DNA of 64,000 bases from Massilia sp. TS11 (GTDB lineage: Bacteria; Pseudomonadota; Gammaproteobacteria; Burkholderiales; Burkholderiaceae_D). Positions 16,079-25,394 of this stretch are shown piece after piece; the stretch's first letter is position 1; each line of letters begins with the position of its first letter. The stretch covers positions 62,001 through 126,000 of the forward strand of contig NZ_JAKLTS010000007.1 in NCBI RefSeq assembly GCF_022012445.1, written 5' to 3'. The notes under the pieces were generated by a model. The model ran no database searches. It had not been told where the DNA came from and was given only the letters and a program-made list of their open reading frames with translations. The translations under genes and the position numbers were made by a program.

Positions 16079-16489
16079 TTACTTTTGGTTATTGATTCGC
16101 ACCAACATGCGGATGAATTCGCGTGCAATTTGACGATGGTGATCGTCCAGACGCTGCAAATCTGCAATCAGTTTGACATCGGCCGATTCGAAGCGCGACA
16201 GCGGTTCGCTGCTCGCCGCGCCCTGGGGCAGGCCCTCCTGGCTGCCGCCAAAGCGCAGCCAGTCGGCCGGGACGCCCAGCCACTGGGCGATCATGCGCAG
16301 CTTCTCCTGGGTGGGAATGGCCTCGCCCACCAGCCATTTACGGGCCGCGTGGACAGTAATCGGCCGACCCTCGAAGCGAATATTGAATTCGCGCGCCAGG
16401 CGGGTCGGGCTATCAGGAGAATAATGAGCGTTCTTCAGCGCTAGCTGGAGGCGCTCGCTAAAAGATTCACGTTCGTTCGAAGAATTCAT
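16079..16489 (-). CDS. Helix-turn-helix (XRE/Cro-like) regulator
   Basis: 136 aa. Residues about 10-80 resemble an XRE/lambda-repressor-like helix-turn-helix (SPTRLAREFNIRF, then AARKWLVGEAIPTQEKLRMIAQWLGVPADWLRFG). The C-terminal part (about 95-136) is a short helical segment (LIADLQRLDDHHRQIAREFIRML), possibly for dimerisation. It is alone between a terminator and a 278-bp AT-richer upstream region that should hold its promoter. No target is suggested by the neighbours. Confidence 0.8.
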   Translation of the reverse strand: MNSSNERESFSERLQLALKNAHYSPDSPTRLAREFNIRFEGRPITVHAARKWLVGEAIPTQEKLRMIAQWLGVPADWLRFGGSQEGLPQGAASSEPLSRFESADVKLIADLQRLDDHHRQIAREFIRMLVRINNQK

Positions 16490-16767
16490 TCTGGCACTAT
16501 TTCACGCTCCGCTATGAAAGTCAGTCTATGAAATCTGTGAACCAGATATGACAAGCTGAATGGAAAAAATTTACATTCATATTGTCGTGGACCAACGATC
16601 ATTGCAGTGCAAACGCGTTTTTGAAAAAAGACGGCTTCTCTTGTTAATTCACAGTTAATGTGCATCAAACAGGAAGAAAAAACGCGGTGCCAGTGTACGC
16701 CGTCCGCCACGCAGGCGGCGCACGTTACGTAAGAGATTGTCTTACGCAAAAATGAAACGGATCACGC

Positions 16768-17211
16768 TTATTTCTTGACGGGGCTGCGATCGGATCCGGC
16801 TTCGCAGGCCGTTTTGAGGCCCATGGCCTCCTGCTCCACATACTGTCGGATCATTTTGCCATAAATGATAGAGACAATGCCGGAAAGAAATCCGGAAAAG
16901 CGGATCGCCAGGCGCACGCGGCAGCCGTCACCGGCCGCGGCCAGCGCGTGTTCGGCCACCACGCTCAGGCCCGGCTGGCGCGCGCCCCAGGTGAAACCCT
17001 GGCCCGGCGTCCAGGCGCTGATCACCAGGGTGGCGGCGGCCAGGCGCGGCTGCTTGGTATGGACGCGGCTGCCGACGCCGGGCGCGCCCGGGCTCAGCAG
17101 CTTGACGCTGGTGAAGCTCGGGGTCCAGGCCGGCCACTGCTCCAGCTCGCTCATCACCTGCCACACGCGCGCGGGCGCGGCGGCGATCATGATCTCGGTG
17201 CGGTACTCCAC
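16768..17211 (-). CDS. SRPBCC-fold protein (polyketide cyclase/START-like)
   Basis: 147 aa. The N-terminal RTEIMIAAAPARVWQVMSELEQWPAWTPSF is the standard opening of SRPBCC hydrophobic-ligand-binding proteins, and the pattern of beta strands and a long C-terminal helix fits. It starts with GTG, with AAGGAG 7 nt upstream; that ribosome site overlaps the stop of the metallo-hydrolase gene, so the two are cotranslated. The ligand is unknown; an acyl or lipid substrate is plausible from the neighbours. Confidence 0.85.
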   Translation of the reverse strand: MEYRTEIMIAAAPARVWQVMSELEQWPAWTPSFTSVKLLSPGAPGVGSRVHTKQPRLAAATLVISAWTPGQGFTWGARQPGLSVVAEHALAAAGDGCRVRLAIRFSGFLSGIVSIIYGKMIRQYVEQEAMGLKTACEAGSDRSPVKK

Positions 17212-17220
17212 GCTGACTCC

Positions 17221-18261
17221 TTAATTGAGGCTGAAATGCAGGACGCCGTCGGCATCCGCTGCGCGCCGCAGCATGCCTTCGTGCCAGAGTTTGTGCAAGT
17301 GGGCCAGGGCCTCGCCCAGCGCGAAGCTCAGCTGATGGGCGTCGAGCGGGCGTTTGAACATCAGTGGCACGATGCTGGCCGCCGTCTGCGGCGTGGCGCA
17401 GGCCTGGATGACTTCGGCCAGGCGTTCCGCATGGTGGGCGCGCAGCTGGGCGATGCGCGTGTGCAGGCCGCGGAACGGGCGCCCGTGCGCCGGCAGCACC
17501 AAGGTGTCATCGGGCAGGTCGGCATAGGCGCGCAGCGAATCGAGGTACTGGGCGAGCGGATTGGCTTCGGGCTCGACGGCGAACACCGAGACATTCGTCG
17601 AGATGCGCGGCAACACCATGTCGCCCGACAGCAGCCAGCCGGCCTCGGCGCAATACAGGGCCGCGTGCTCGGGCGAATGGCCGAAGCCGGCGATCACCTC
17701 CCAGCGCCGCCCGCCGATCTGCAGCGCCTGGCCGTGCTGCAGGCGGCGGTAGGCGTGCGGCACGGCCGGCACCAGCGAAGGGTAGTAAGACTTGCGCGCG
17801 CGCAGCTGGGCGAGCATGGCCGGGTCGCGCAGGCCATGGCGCTCGAAGTGGGGGACGGCGGCCGGGCCGTCGACTCCGGGCAGGGCCGCCGCCATCATGC
17901 GCGCGAACGCGTATTCGCCGGTCGTCATCCACAGGCTGGCGCCCGACTGCTGGCACAGCCAGTCGGCATTGCCGACATGGTCGGGGTGGCAGTGGGTGAC
18001 GAACACCCGCCGCAGACGCCCCGCACCGCCCACCGAAGTGAGTACTTGCTCCCACGCCGTGCGCGTCGGCTCCAGGGCCACGCCGGTGTCGACCACGCTG
18101 AAGCCGTCGTCCTCATCGAGCAGCCAGAGGTTGATGTGGTCAAGGGCAAACGGCAGCGGCATGCGCAGCCAGCGCAGGCCGGGGCCGATCGGCAGCAGCG
18201 CGCCAGCGGCGGGCAGGGCCTCGCCAAACGGGTAGTCAAGTTGGGATTCAAGCCGGTTCAT
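17221..18261 (-). CDS. MBL-fold metallo-hydrolase
   Basis: 346 aa metallo-beta-lactamase fold hydrolase. The zinc motif THCHPDHVGNA gives H90, H92, D94 and H95; an HINLWLLDEDDGFSVVDTG block precedes it, and GFGHSPEHAALY and LPAHGRPF supply later metal ligands. A C-terminal winged-helix-like region (LAHLHKLWHEGMLRR) matches the lactamase_B/LACTB2-like group that includes thioesterases and glyoxalases. It is divergent from liuR with a LiuR half-site between them, so an acyl-CoA or acyl-ester role under LiuR is plausible but unproven. Confidence 0.85.
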   Translation of the reverse strand: MNRLESQLDYPFGEALPAAGALLPIGPGLRWLRMPLPFALDHINLWLLDEDDGFSVVDTGVALEPTRTAWEQVLTSVGGAGRLRRVFVTHCHPDHVGNADWLCQQSGASLWMTTGEYAFARMMAAALPGVDGPAAVPHFERHGLRDPAMLAQLRARKSYYPSLVPAVPHAYRRLQHGQALQIGGRRWEVIAGFGHSPEHAALYCAEAGWLLSGDMVLPRISTNVSVFAVEPEANPLAQYLDSLRAYADLPDDTLVLPAHGRPFRGLHTRIAQLRAHHAERLAEVIQACATPQTAASIVPLMFKRPLDAHQLSFALGEALAHLHKLWHEGMLRRAADADGVLHFSLN

Positions 18262-18277
18262 ATACGCGCTACAATGA

Positions 18278-18290
18278 TTGACGTTTACGG
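18278..18290 (+). promoter_or_regulatory. Candidate LiuR half-site between metallo-hydrolase and liuR
   Basis: TTGACGTTTACGG matches the left half of the near-palindrome at 18722-18753 (TTGACGTTTACG); the right half (AAGATGTAG) is degenerate. It lies 17 bp from the metallo-hydrolase start and 28 bp from the liuR start, so it could mediate autoregulation and control of the divergent gene. Confidence 0.55.
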
Positions 18291-18317
18291 AAGATGTAGC
18301 CCATTCTAAGCCAAACC

Positions 18318-18716
18318 ATGCCGACCTATACCATCACCGAACTGGCGCGCGAATTCGACATCACGGCGCGCGCCATCCGTTTCTATGAAGATCAGGGCCT
18401 GCTGAGCCCGAGCCGCGAGGGGGTCGGCGGCCGCAACCGTGTTTACACGCCGCGCGACCGCACGCGCCTGAAGCTGACCTTGCGCGGCAAGCGCCTCGGC
18501 CTGACCCTGTCGGAGATCAAGAGCATCATCGACATGTACGAGTCGCCCAAGGACACGGTGGCCCAGATCAACCGTTTCCTCGAAGCCCTGGCGCACCAGC
18601 GCGAGACGCTCGAACAGCAGCGCGAGGACATCGAAATGTCGCTGGCCGACATCAGCACCCACGAAGACGAGTGCAAGCGGCTGCTGGCCGAATACGCGGC
18701 CCAGACGCCGGCCTGA
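18318..18716 (+). CDS. liuR: MerR-family regulator of leucine/isovalerate catabolism
   Basis: 132 aa MerR-type regulator. The N-terminal winged helix (YTITELAREFDITARAIRFYEDQGLLSPSR) and a long coiled-coil dimerisation helix (about 75-125, rich in Gln/Glu) are present, and there is no effector domain. In Proteobacteria this LiuR subgroup regulates liu genes. Here it stands directly before liuA (isovaleryl-CoA dehydrogenase), with matching operator candidates before liuR, liuA and, 40 kb away, liuB. The start lacks a good Shine-Dalgarno. Confidence 0.9.
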   Translation: MPTYTITELAREFDITARAIRFYEDQGLLSPSREGVGGRNRVYTPRDRTRLKLTLRGKRLGLTLSEIKSIIDMYESPKDTVAQINRFLEALAHQRETLEQQREDIEMSLADISTHEDECKRLLAEYAAQTPA

Positions 18717-18721
18717 GGCAC

Positions 18722-18761
18722 CCGGCTTGACGTTTACGTTAACGTCAAGCCGGCGTATCAT
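18722..18761 (+). promoter_or_regulatory. LiuR-type operator overlapping the liuA promoter
   Basis: A 32-bp near-palindrome (18722-18753) is built of GGCTTGACGTTTACG and its mirrored half, with two central mismatches. A TTTACG (18733-18738) and TATCAT (18756-18761) spaced by 17 bp make a credible -35/-10 pair, placing the -35 inside the operator. It lies 37 bp before the liuA start. The extended GC arms could also terminate liuR. Confidence 0.8.
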
Positions 18762-18797
18762 GAGCGCCTTACCGCCTACTACCCCTGAGGAGACACC

Positions 18798-19982
18798 ATG
18801 CTGCACCTTCCTGGCCTGACGTTTGACCACGGCGACGACATCGCTGCCCTGCGCGAAGCGGTGCAGGCCTTCGCCGCCGCCGAAATCGCGCCGCGCGCGG
18901 CCGAGATCGACCGCACCGACCAGTTCCCGATGGACCTGTGGCGCAAGATGGGCGAGCTGGGCCTGCTCGGCATCACGGTCGGCGAGGAGTATGGCGGCGC
19001 CAACATGGGCTATCTGGCCCACATCATCGCGATGGAAGAGATTTCGCGCGCCTCGGCCTCGGTCGGCCTGTCGTATGGCGCCCACTCGAACTTGTGCGTG
19101 AACCAGATCAAGCGCAACGGCAACGAAGCGCAGAAACAAAAATACCTGCCCAAGCTGATCTCGGGCGAGCACGTGGGCGCGCTCGCGATGTCGGAGCCGA
19201 ACGCCGGCTCGGACGTGGTCAGCATGAAGCTGCGCGCCGACTTCAAGGGCGACCATTACCTGCTCAACGGCACCAAGATGTGGATCACCAATGGTCCCGA
19301 CGCCGACACCCTGGTGGTCTACGCCAAGACCGACCTCGAGGCCGGCCCGCGCGGCATGACCGCCTTCCTGATCGAGAAGGGCTTCAAGGGCTTCTCGATC
19401 GCCCAGAAGCTCGACAAGCTCGGCATGCGCGGCTCGCACACGGGCGAACTGGTGTTTGAAAACTGCGAAGTGCCGGTCGAGAACGTGCTCGGCGGCGAAG
19501 GCAAGGGCGTGAATGTGCTGATGTCGGGCCTGGACTTCGAACGCACCGTGCTGTCCGGCGGCCCGCTCGGCATCATGAGCGCCTGCATGGACGTGGTGGT
19601 GCCCTACATCCACGACCGCAAGCAGTTCGGCCAGCCGATCGGCGAATTCCAGCTCATGCAGGGCAAGATCGCCGACATGTATGCGACCATGATGGCCTGC
19701 AAGGCCTATGTGTATGCGGTCGGCCAGGCCTGCGACCGCGCCACCACGGCCGAGCAGGTGCGGGCCCTGCGCAAGGACGCGGCCGGCGCCATCCTGTACT
19801 CGGCCGAAAAGGCGACCTGGATGGCCGGCGAGGCGATCCAGACCCTGGGCGGGAATGGCTATATCAACGAGTATCCGTGCGGCCGACTCTGGCGCGACGC
19901 CAAGCTCTACGAAATCGGGGCCGGCACCAGCGAAATCCGCCGCATGCTGATCGGCCGCGAACTGTTCGCCGAGACCAAGTAA
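18798..19982 (+). CDS. liuA: Isovaleryl-CoA dehydrogenase
   Basis: 394 aa FAD-dependent acyl-CoA dehydrogenase that oxidises isovaleryl-CoA to 3-methylcrotonyl-CoA in leucine degradation, with electrons passing to ETF. The [14 protein letters not shown] and [18 protein letters not shown] blocks are characteristic. The catalytic glutamate is E248 in [11 protein letters not shown], the mid-sequence position typical of isovaleryl-CoA dehydrogenases rather than the C-terminal position of butyryl-type enzymes. GAGGAG precedes the ATG. It is the first gene behind the LiuR operator. Confidence 0.96.
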   Translation: MLHLPGLTFDHGDDIAALREAVQAFAAAEIAPRAAEIDRTDQFPMDLWRKMGELGLLGITVGEEYGGANMGYLAHIIAMEEISRASASVGLSYGAHSNLCVNQIKRNGNEAQKQKYLPKLISGEHVGALAMSEPNAGSDVVSMKLRADFKGDHYLLNGTKMWITNGPDADTLVVYAKTDLEAGPRGMTAFLIEKGFKGFSIAQKLDKLGMRGSHTGELVFENCEVPVENVLGGEGKGVNVLMSGLDFERTVLSGGPLGIMSACMDVVVPYIHDRKQFGQPIGEFQLMQGKIADMYATMMACKAYVYAVGQACDRATTAEQVRALRKDAAGAILYSAEKATWMAGEAIQTLGGNGYINEYPCGRLWRDAKLYEIGAGTSEIRRMLIGRELFAETK

Positions 19983-19999
19983 ATGCCGATGGTGCGCGC

Positions 20000-21826
20000 A
20001 TGAGCCAGCCAGCCGCTTTCCCCAAGCTGCTGTCGTCGCAGATTGCGTTTGACATCGCGCGCACCATCCTCGACGGTTTCGACAAGCACTACCGCCTGTT
20101 CCGCGCCACCAGCCAGCAGGCCCAGACCCTGTTCGAGCGCGGCGCCTGGGCCGCCGGCCAGCAGGCCGCGCGCGAACGCATCGACTTCTACGACCGCCGC
20201 GTGCAGGAATGCGTGCAGCTGCTCGAAGACGAGTACGAGCCGGCCGAACTGACTGACGATGTCTGGCGCGAGTGCAAGCTGCACTACATCGGCCTGCTGA
20301 CCGACCACAAGCAGCCCGAACTGGCCGAGACCTTCTTCAATTCGGTGTGCTGCTCGATCCTGCACCGCACCTACTACCATAACGATTTCATCTTCGTGCG
20401 CCCGGCCGTCTCGACCGACTACATCGAGACCAGCGAGCCGCGCCCGACCTACCGCGTGTACTACCCGGCGGCCGACGGCCTGCGCTTCACGCTCAAGCGC
20501 ATCGTCACCAATTTCCAGCTCGACGTGGCCTTCGAGGATCTCGAGCGCGACGTCGCCCTGGTCGAGGCGCGCCTGCTGGCCGCGTTCGGCCAGGCCGAGC
20601 TCGAGCCGAACCACCAGATCCAGGTGCTGTCGAGCCTGTTCTTCCGCAACAAGGGCGCCTATATCGTCGGCAAGGCCATCAATGGCGAGCGCGAACTGCC
20701 CTTCGTGGTGCCGCTGCTGCACCGCCGCCGCGGCCGCCTGTTCCTCGACACCGTGCTGCTCGATCCGGCCCACATCGGCGTGCTGTTCTCGTTCACGCGC
20801 GCCTACTTCCTGGTCGACATGGAAGTGCCCTCGGCCTATGTGCAGTTCCTGCGCAGCCTGCTGCCGCGCACGCCGCGCAGCGAGATCTACACGATGCTCG
20901 GCCTGCAAAAGCAGGGCAAGACCCTGTTCTACCGCGATTTTCTCCAGCATCTGCGGCACAGCTCGGACCAGTTCGCGTTCGCACCCGGCATCCGCGGCAT
21001 GGTGATGCTGGTGTTCACCCTGCCCTCGTTTCCGTATGTGTTCAAGGTGATCAAGGATGTGTTCCCGGCGCCGAAGGAAACGACGCGCGCCCAGATCCAG
21101 GAGAAATACCTGCTGGTCAAACACCACGACCGCGTCGGGCGCATGGCCGACACGCTCGAATACTCGAACGTGGCCTTTCCGCGCGCGCGCTTCAGCGAGG
21201 ACCTGCTGGCCGAACTGCTGCGCGAAGCGCCCTCCGTGGTCGAGCTCGAGGACGAGCGCATCATCGTGCGCCACCTGTACATCGAGCGCCGTATGGTGCC
21301 CCTGAATCTCTGGCTGAGTCAGGCGGAACAAGCGGGGCGCATGGACTGGCTCGAACATGGCATCATCGAATACGGCCATGCGATCAAGGACCTGATCGCC
21401 GCGAATATTTTCCCCGGCGATATGCTCTACAAAAATTTCGGCGTCACCCGCCAGGGGCGCGTGGTGTTCTATGATTACGATGAAATCGAATACCTGAGCG
21501 ACTGCCATTTCCGCACGATCCCGGCCGCGCGCACCGAGGAAGACGAGCTGGCCAGCGAACCCTGGTATCCGGTGGCGCGCAATGACGTCTTCCCCGAGCA
21601 GTTCGGCAGCTTCCTGCTCGGCAACCCGACCATCCGTCACTATTTTTTGAAACACCACGCCGACCTGCTGACGCGCGACTACTGGTACCAACAGCAGCAG
21701 CGCATTCTGGCCGGGGACTTGCACGACATCTTCCCCTACCCAGCCGCAGTCCGGTTCGGCAAGGCCTCTACGACCACCCCGGCGACCCCGTCGCCCTCTC
21801 ACCTGGAGAACTGTTACCATGAATGA
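20000..21826 (+). CDS. aceK: Isocitrate dehydrogenase kinase/phosphatase
   Basis: 608 aa bifunctional enzyme that phosphorylates and dephosphorylates isocitrate dehydrogenase, switching carbon between the TCA cycle and the glyoxylate shunt. The sequence matches AceK along its length: regulatory N-terminal half ([34 protein letters not shown]), ATP-binding [14 protein letters not shown] near residue 340, and the kinase-like C-terminal half with [26 protein letters not shown]. It begins 17 bp after liuA and overlaps the thiolase gene by 8 bp. In many bacteria aceK sits with aceBA; here it is inside an acyl-CoA degradation run, which yields acetyl-CoA. Confidence 0.96.
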   Translation: MSQPAAFPKLLSSQIAFDIARTILDGFDKHYRLFRATSQQAQTLFERGAWAAGQQAARERIDFYDRRVQECVQLLEDEYEPAELTDDVWRECKLHYIGLLTDHKQPELAETFFNSVCCSILHRTYYHNDFIFVRPAVSTDYIETSEPRPTYRVYYPAADGLRFTLKRIVTNFQLDVAFEDLERDVALVEARLLAAFGQAELEPNHQIQVLSSLFFRNKGAYIVGKAINGERELPFVVPLLHRRRGRLFLDTVLLDPAHIGVLFSFTRAYFLVDMEVPSAYVQFLRSLLPRTPRSEIYTMLGLQKQGKTLFYRDFLQHLRHSSDQFAFAPGIRGMVMLVFTLPSFPYVFKVIKDVFPAPKETTRAQIQEKYLLVKHHDRVGRMADTLEYSNVAFPRARFSEDLLAELLREAPSVVELEDERIIVRHLYIERRMVPLNLWLSQAEQAGRMDWLEHGIIEYGHAIKDLIAANIFPGDMLYKNFGVTRQGRVVFYDYDEIEYLSDCHFRTIPAARTEEDELASEPWYPVARNDVFPEQFGSFLLGNPTIRHYFLKHHADLLTRDYWYQQQQRILAGDLHDIFPYPAAVRFGKASTTTPATPSPSHLENCYHE

Positions 21827-23015
21827 TCCGATCGTTATCGTTGGCGCCGCCCGTACCCCGATGGGGGCCTTCCAGGGCGACTTCTCGTCCAAGGCCGCGC
21901 ACGACCTGGGCGCCGTCGCCATCGCCGCCGCCGTGCAGCGCGCCGGGGTCGACCCGAGCAGCGTCGAACACGTCTACTTCGGCAACTGCCTGATGGCCGG
22001 CCAGGGCCAGGCCCCGGCCCGCCAGGCCCTGCTGAAAGCCGGTCTGCCGATCTCGACCGGCGCCGTCACCCTGTCCAAGATGTGCGGTTCGGCCATGCAG
22101 GCCGCGATCTACGCCTGGGACGCGCTGGCGGCCGGCTCGGCCGAGATCATCGTCGCCGGCGGCATGGAGTCGATGACCAACGCCCCCTACCTGATTCCGA
22201 AGGCGCGCGGCGGCTACCGCATCGGCCACGGCATGATGTTCGACCACATGATGTACGACGGCCTGGAAGACGCCTACACGCGCGAACCGAATGGCGGCGG
22301 CCGCTCGATGGGCACGTTTGCCGAAGAATGCTCGGCCAAATACCAGTTCACGCGCCAGGCCCAGGACCAGTTCGCCATCGACTCGGTCACGCGCGCCCAG
22401 ACCGCCACGCAGGAAGGCTACTTCAAGTGGGAAATCGCGCCGGTGACGGTGTCCGCGCGCGCCGGCGACGTGCTGATCGACAAGGACGAAGGCCCGCTCA
22501 AGGCCAAGGTCGACAAGATCCCGTCCCTGAAGCCGGCCTTCAAGAAGGACGGCACCATCACGGCCGCCTCCTCGTCCTCGATCAATGACGGCGCCGCCGC
22601 CCTGGTGATGATGCGCGAATCCAAGGCCAAGGCCCTGGGCCTGAGCCCGATCGCCAAGATCCTGGCGCACGCCACCCACGCCCAGGAACCGAACTGGTTC
22701 ACGACGGCCCCGGTCGGCGCCATGCAGAAGCTGTTCAAGAAGACCGGCTGGAGCGTGGCCGATGTCGACCTGTTCGAGATTAACGAAGCCTTCGCCGCGG
22801 TGCCGATGGCCGCCATGGCCGAACTCGACATCCCGCACAGCAAGGTCAATATCCACGGCGGCGCCTGCGCGCTCGGCCACCCGATCGGCGCCTCGGGCGC
22901 GCGCATCATCGTCACCCTGCTGGGCGCCCTCAAGCGCACCGGCGGCAAGCGCGGCGTCGCCTCGCTGTGCATCGGCGGCGGTGAAGGCACGGCCGTCGCC
23001 ATCGAGATGCTGTGA
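21819..23015 (+). CDS. Acetyl-CoA C-acyltransferase (thiolase)
   Basis: 398 aa thiolase that condenses or cleaves 3-ketoacyl-CoA with CoA. The acylated cysteine is C89 ([11 protein letters not shown]), and the C-terminal catalytic blocks [21 protein letters not shown] and CIGGGEG are intact. The length fits biosynthetic/degradative acetoacetyl-CoA thiolases. In this context it probably cleaves the acetoacetyl-CoA formed at the end of leucine breakdown, but chain-length specificity cannot be read from the sequence. The ATG overlaps the aceK stop (ATGAATGA). Confidence 0.93.
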   Translation: MNDPIVIVGAARTPMGAFQGDFSSKAAHDLGAVAIAAAVQRAGVDPSSVEHVYFGNCLMAGQGQAPARQALLKAGLPISTGAVTLSKMCGSAMQAAIYAWDALAAGSAEIIVAGGMESMTNAPYLIPKARGGYRIGHGMMFDHMMYDGLEDAYTREPNGGGRSMGTFAEECSAKYQFTRQAQDQFAIDSVTRAQTATQEGYFKWEIAPVTVSARAGDVLIDKDEGPLKAKVDKIPSLKPAFKKDGTITAASSSSINDGAAALVMMRESKAKALGLSPIAKILAHATHAQEPNWFTTAPVGAMQKLFKKTGWSVADVDLFEINEAFAAVPMAAMAELDIPHSKVNIHGGACALGHPIGASGARIIVTLLGALKRTGGKRGVASLCIGGGEGTAVAIEML

Positions 23016-23050
23016 GCGCCGGCGGGGCGGCCGCGCGCCGCCCCTCGTCT

Positions 23051-23719
23051 ATGTCGACCGCACTGATCATCGGCGCCTCGCGTGGCATCGGCCGCGCGCT
23101 GGCGCGCCAATACCTGGACGCGGGCTGGCGCGTGATCGCCAGCGCGCGCCAGCCCGCCGACGTGGCCGCGCTGGCCCGTCTGGGCGCCGAGGCGCACCGC
23201 CTCGACGTCACCAATGTCGAGGCCATCGCCGGCTTCGGCTGGAAACTCGACGGCGAAAAACTGGACGTGGCCGTGCTCAATGCCGGCGTGTTCGGCCCGC
23301 GCGCCGACGGCTTTCCGACGCAACAGGATTTTGACCAGGTCATGCACACCAATGTGCTGGCCGCGATGCGCCTGCTGCCGCTGCTGGCGCCGCTGGTGGG
23401 CGCAGCCAACGGGCGCCTGGCCGTCATGTCCTCGCGCATGGGCTCGCTGGCCCTGCGTACCAGCGGCAATGCCAGCCTGTACCGGGCCAGCAAGGCCGCC
23501 CTGAACTCGGTGCTGGTCGATATCAGCCTGCAGTTCGCCAGCCAGGGCGCCACCTGCGTCGCCCTGCATCCGGGCTGGGTGCGCACCGATATGGGGGGCG
23601 CCTCCGCCGAGCTGGAGGTGGAGGACAGCGCGCGCGATCTGCGCGCCACGCTGGCCCGCCTCAGCCCCGCCGACAACGGCGGTTTCTTTAACCACGATGG
23701 CCAGCCGCTGAGCTGGTAA
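23051..23719 (+). CDS. Short-chain dehydrogenase/reductase
   Basis: 222 aa SDR. The cofactor motif GASRGIG lies at the N-terminus, NAG in VAVLNAGVFG, and the catalytic Ser and YxxxK in SLYRASKAALN. The HPGWVRTDMGG block is of the small classical type. The start was placed at ATG 23051 (MSTALIIGAS) from family style; a GTG at 23012 overlapping the thiolase stop would add 13 residues and would suggest translational coupling, as seen for the GNAT gene downstream. The substrate is unknown. Confidence 0.88.
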   Translation: MSTALIIGASRGIGRALARQYLDAGWRVIASARQPADVAALARLGAEAHRLDVTNVEAIAGFGWKLDGEKLDVAVLNAGVFGPRADGFPTQQDFDQVMHTNVLAAMRLLPLLAPLVGAANGRLAVMSSRMGSLALRTSGNASLYRASKAALNSVLVDISLQFASQGATCVALHPGWVRTDMGGASAELEVEDSARDLRATLARLSPADNGGFFNHDGQPLSW

Positions 23720-23726
23720 GCCAAGC

Positions 23727-24854
23727 ATGATCCTGACTGAAGAACACCAGATGATCCGCGACGCCCTGCGCGCCTATGCCCAGGACAAGCTCGCCCCCCA
23801 GGCCGCGCGCTGGGACAAGGAACACTATTTCCCCCAGGCCGAACTGAAGGAGCTGGCCGCGCTCGGCGCGTTCGGCGTGGCCGTGCCGGAAGCCCAGGGC
23901 GGCGCCGGTCTCGACTACGTGTCCCTGGCCCTGGTGCTGGAGGAGATCGCGGCCGGCGACGGCGGCACCTCGACCATCATCTCGGTGAACAACTGCCCGG
24001 TCTGCTCGATCTGCATGATGTACGCCAATCCGGCCCAGCAGGAGCAATGGCTGCGCCCGCTGGCCCAGGGCACGATGCTGGGCGCCTTCGCCCTGACCGA
24101 GCCGCACACGGGTTCGGACGCGGCCGCGCTGCGCACCACGGCCACGCGCGACGGCGACTTCTATGTGCTCAACGGCAGCAAGCAATTCATCACCAGCGGC
24201 AAGTACGCGGACGTGGCCATCGTCATGGCCGTGACCGACAAGGCGGCCGGCAAGAAGGGCATCAGCGCCTTCTTCGTGCCGACCACGACGCCCGGCTACA
24301 TCGTCGCCGGCCTCGAACAGAAAATGGGCCAGCACTCGTCCGACACGGCCCAGATCGTGTTCGACAACTGCCGCATTCCGGCCGCCAACCTGATCGGGGC
24401 GGAAGGCATGGGCTACAAGATCGCCCTGTCCGGCCTTGAAGGCGGGCGCATCGGCATCGCCTCGCAGGCGGTCGGCATGGCGCGCGCCGCCTATGAAGCC
24501 GCGCTCAGCTATGCGCGCCAACGCGAAAGCTTCGGCCAGCCGATCATCCAGCACCAGTCGGTGCAGTTCAAACTGGCCGAGATGGCCACCCAGATCGAAG
24601 CGGCGCGCCAGCTGATCCACCACGCGGCCAGCCTGAAGGACGCCGGCCAGCCCTGCCTGAAAGAGGCGGCCATGGCCAAGCTGTTCGCCTCCGAAATGGC
24701 GGAGCGCGTGTGCTCGGATGCGATCCAGGTGCATGGCGGCTACGGCTATGTGAGCGACTTCCCGGTCGAGCGCATCTACCGCGACGTGCGCGTGTGCCAG
24801 ATCTACGAAGGCACCAGCGACATCCAGAAGCTGCTGATCGCGCGCGCCCTGTGA
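23727..24854 (+). CDS. Acyl-CoA dehydrogenase (short/medium-chain type)
   Basis: 375 aa FAD enzyme with FALTEPHTGSDAAAL, KQFITSGKYADVAIVMAVT, RQRESFGQPI and IQVHGGYGYVSDFPVERIYRDVRVCQIYEGTSDIQ. The catalytic glutamate is E361 in the C-terminal IYEGTSD, as in butyryl-CoA and 2-methylbutyryl-type dehydrogenases, so it differs from LiuA upstream. Likely substrates are short straight or branched acyl-CoAs. It follows the SDR by 7 bp in the same operon. Confidence 0.93.
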   Translation: MILTEEHQMIRDALRAYAQDKLAPQAARWDKEHYFPQAELKELAALGAFGVAVPEAQGGAGLDYVSLALVLEEIAAGDGGTSTIISVNNCPVCSICMMYANPAQQEQWLRPLAQGTMLGAFALTEPHTGSDAAALRTTATRDGDFYVLNGSKQFITSGKYADVAIVMAVTDKAAGKKGISAFFVPTTTPGYIVAGLEQKMGQHSSDTAQIVFDNCRIPAANLIGAEGMGYKIALSGLEGGRIGIASQAVGMARAAYEAALSYARQRESFGQPIIQHQSVQFKLAEMATQIEAARQLIHHAASLKDAGQPCLKEAAMAKLFASEMAERVCSDAIQVHGGYGYVSDFPVERIYRDVRVCQIYEGTSDIQKLLIARAL

Positions 24855-25390
24855 GCCGCATCGTCGCGGCCGGCGCCGACAGCCTGGTGCCCTTCTTCGC
24901 CTACCTCAATGCCCAGCTGCGCGAGAACGGCGCCGGCGCCAGCCCCCTGTTTCAGCCGCTGGCGCGCGCGGCCTCGGTGTTCGGCCCCGAGCGCCAGCAG
25001 GCCTTCCGCCAGGCGCTGGCCCAGGAACTGAGCGAACCCGGCTGGCGCCGCCTGTGGCTGGCCCTCGACGGGGCCGATGAAATCTGCGGCCACGTCGACC
25101 TGCGCGCGCGCCCGGAAGGCATGACGCACCGGGTGCTGCTCGGCATGGGGGTGGCGCAGACGGCGCGCCGCCAGGGGCTCGGCCGCGCCCTGCTCGGCCA
25201 CGCGGCCGCCTGGGCGCGCAGCCAGGGCAAGGACTGGCTCGATCTGGAGGTGCTGGCCTGTAACACGCCGGCGCGGCGGCTCTACCAGGGCTTCGGTTTC
25301 GTCCAGACCGGCTGGACGATGGACATGTTCCGCATCGACGGCGAAAGCCACGACTACGTGGCCATGAGCCTCGACCTGCGCGGGCGCTGA
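24851..25390 (+). CDS. GNAT-family N-acetyltransferase
   Basis: 179 aa. The acetyl-CoA pyrophosphate loop is QTARRQGLGRALLGHA, with VLACNTPARRLYQGFGF as the C-terminal GNAT motif. It starts with GTG overlapping the acyl-CoA dehydrogenase stop (GTGA), a coupling arrangement that explains why no ATG is found near the expected N-terminus. It is the last gene of the liuA operon run, convergent with the GST gene. The substrate is unknown. Confidence 0.87.
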   Translation: MSRIVAAGADSLVPFFAYLNAQLRENGAGASPLFQPLARAASVFGPERQQAFRQALAQELSEPGWRRLWLALDGADEICGHVDLRARPEGMTHRVLLGMGVAQTARRQGLGRALLGHAAAWARSQGKDWLDLEVLACNTPARRLYQGFGFVQTGWTMDMFRIDGESHDYVAMSLDLRGR

Positions 25391-25394
25391 GCGC

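Noticed and set aside
16486..16749. 87-codon frame upstream of the XRE-type regulator
   Set aside because: No ribosome site or recognisable features; the region is AT-rich and better explained as promoter DNA.
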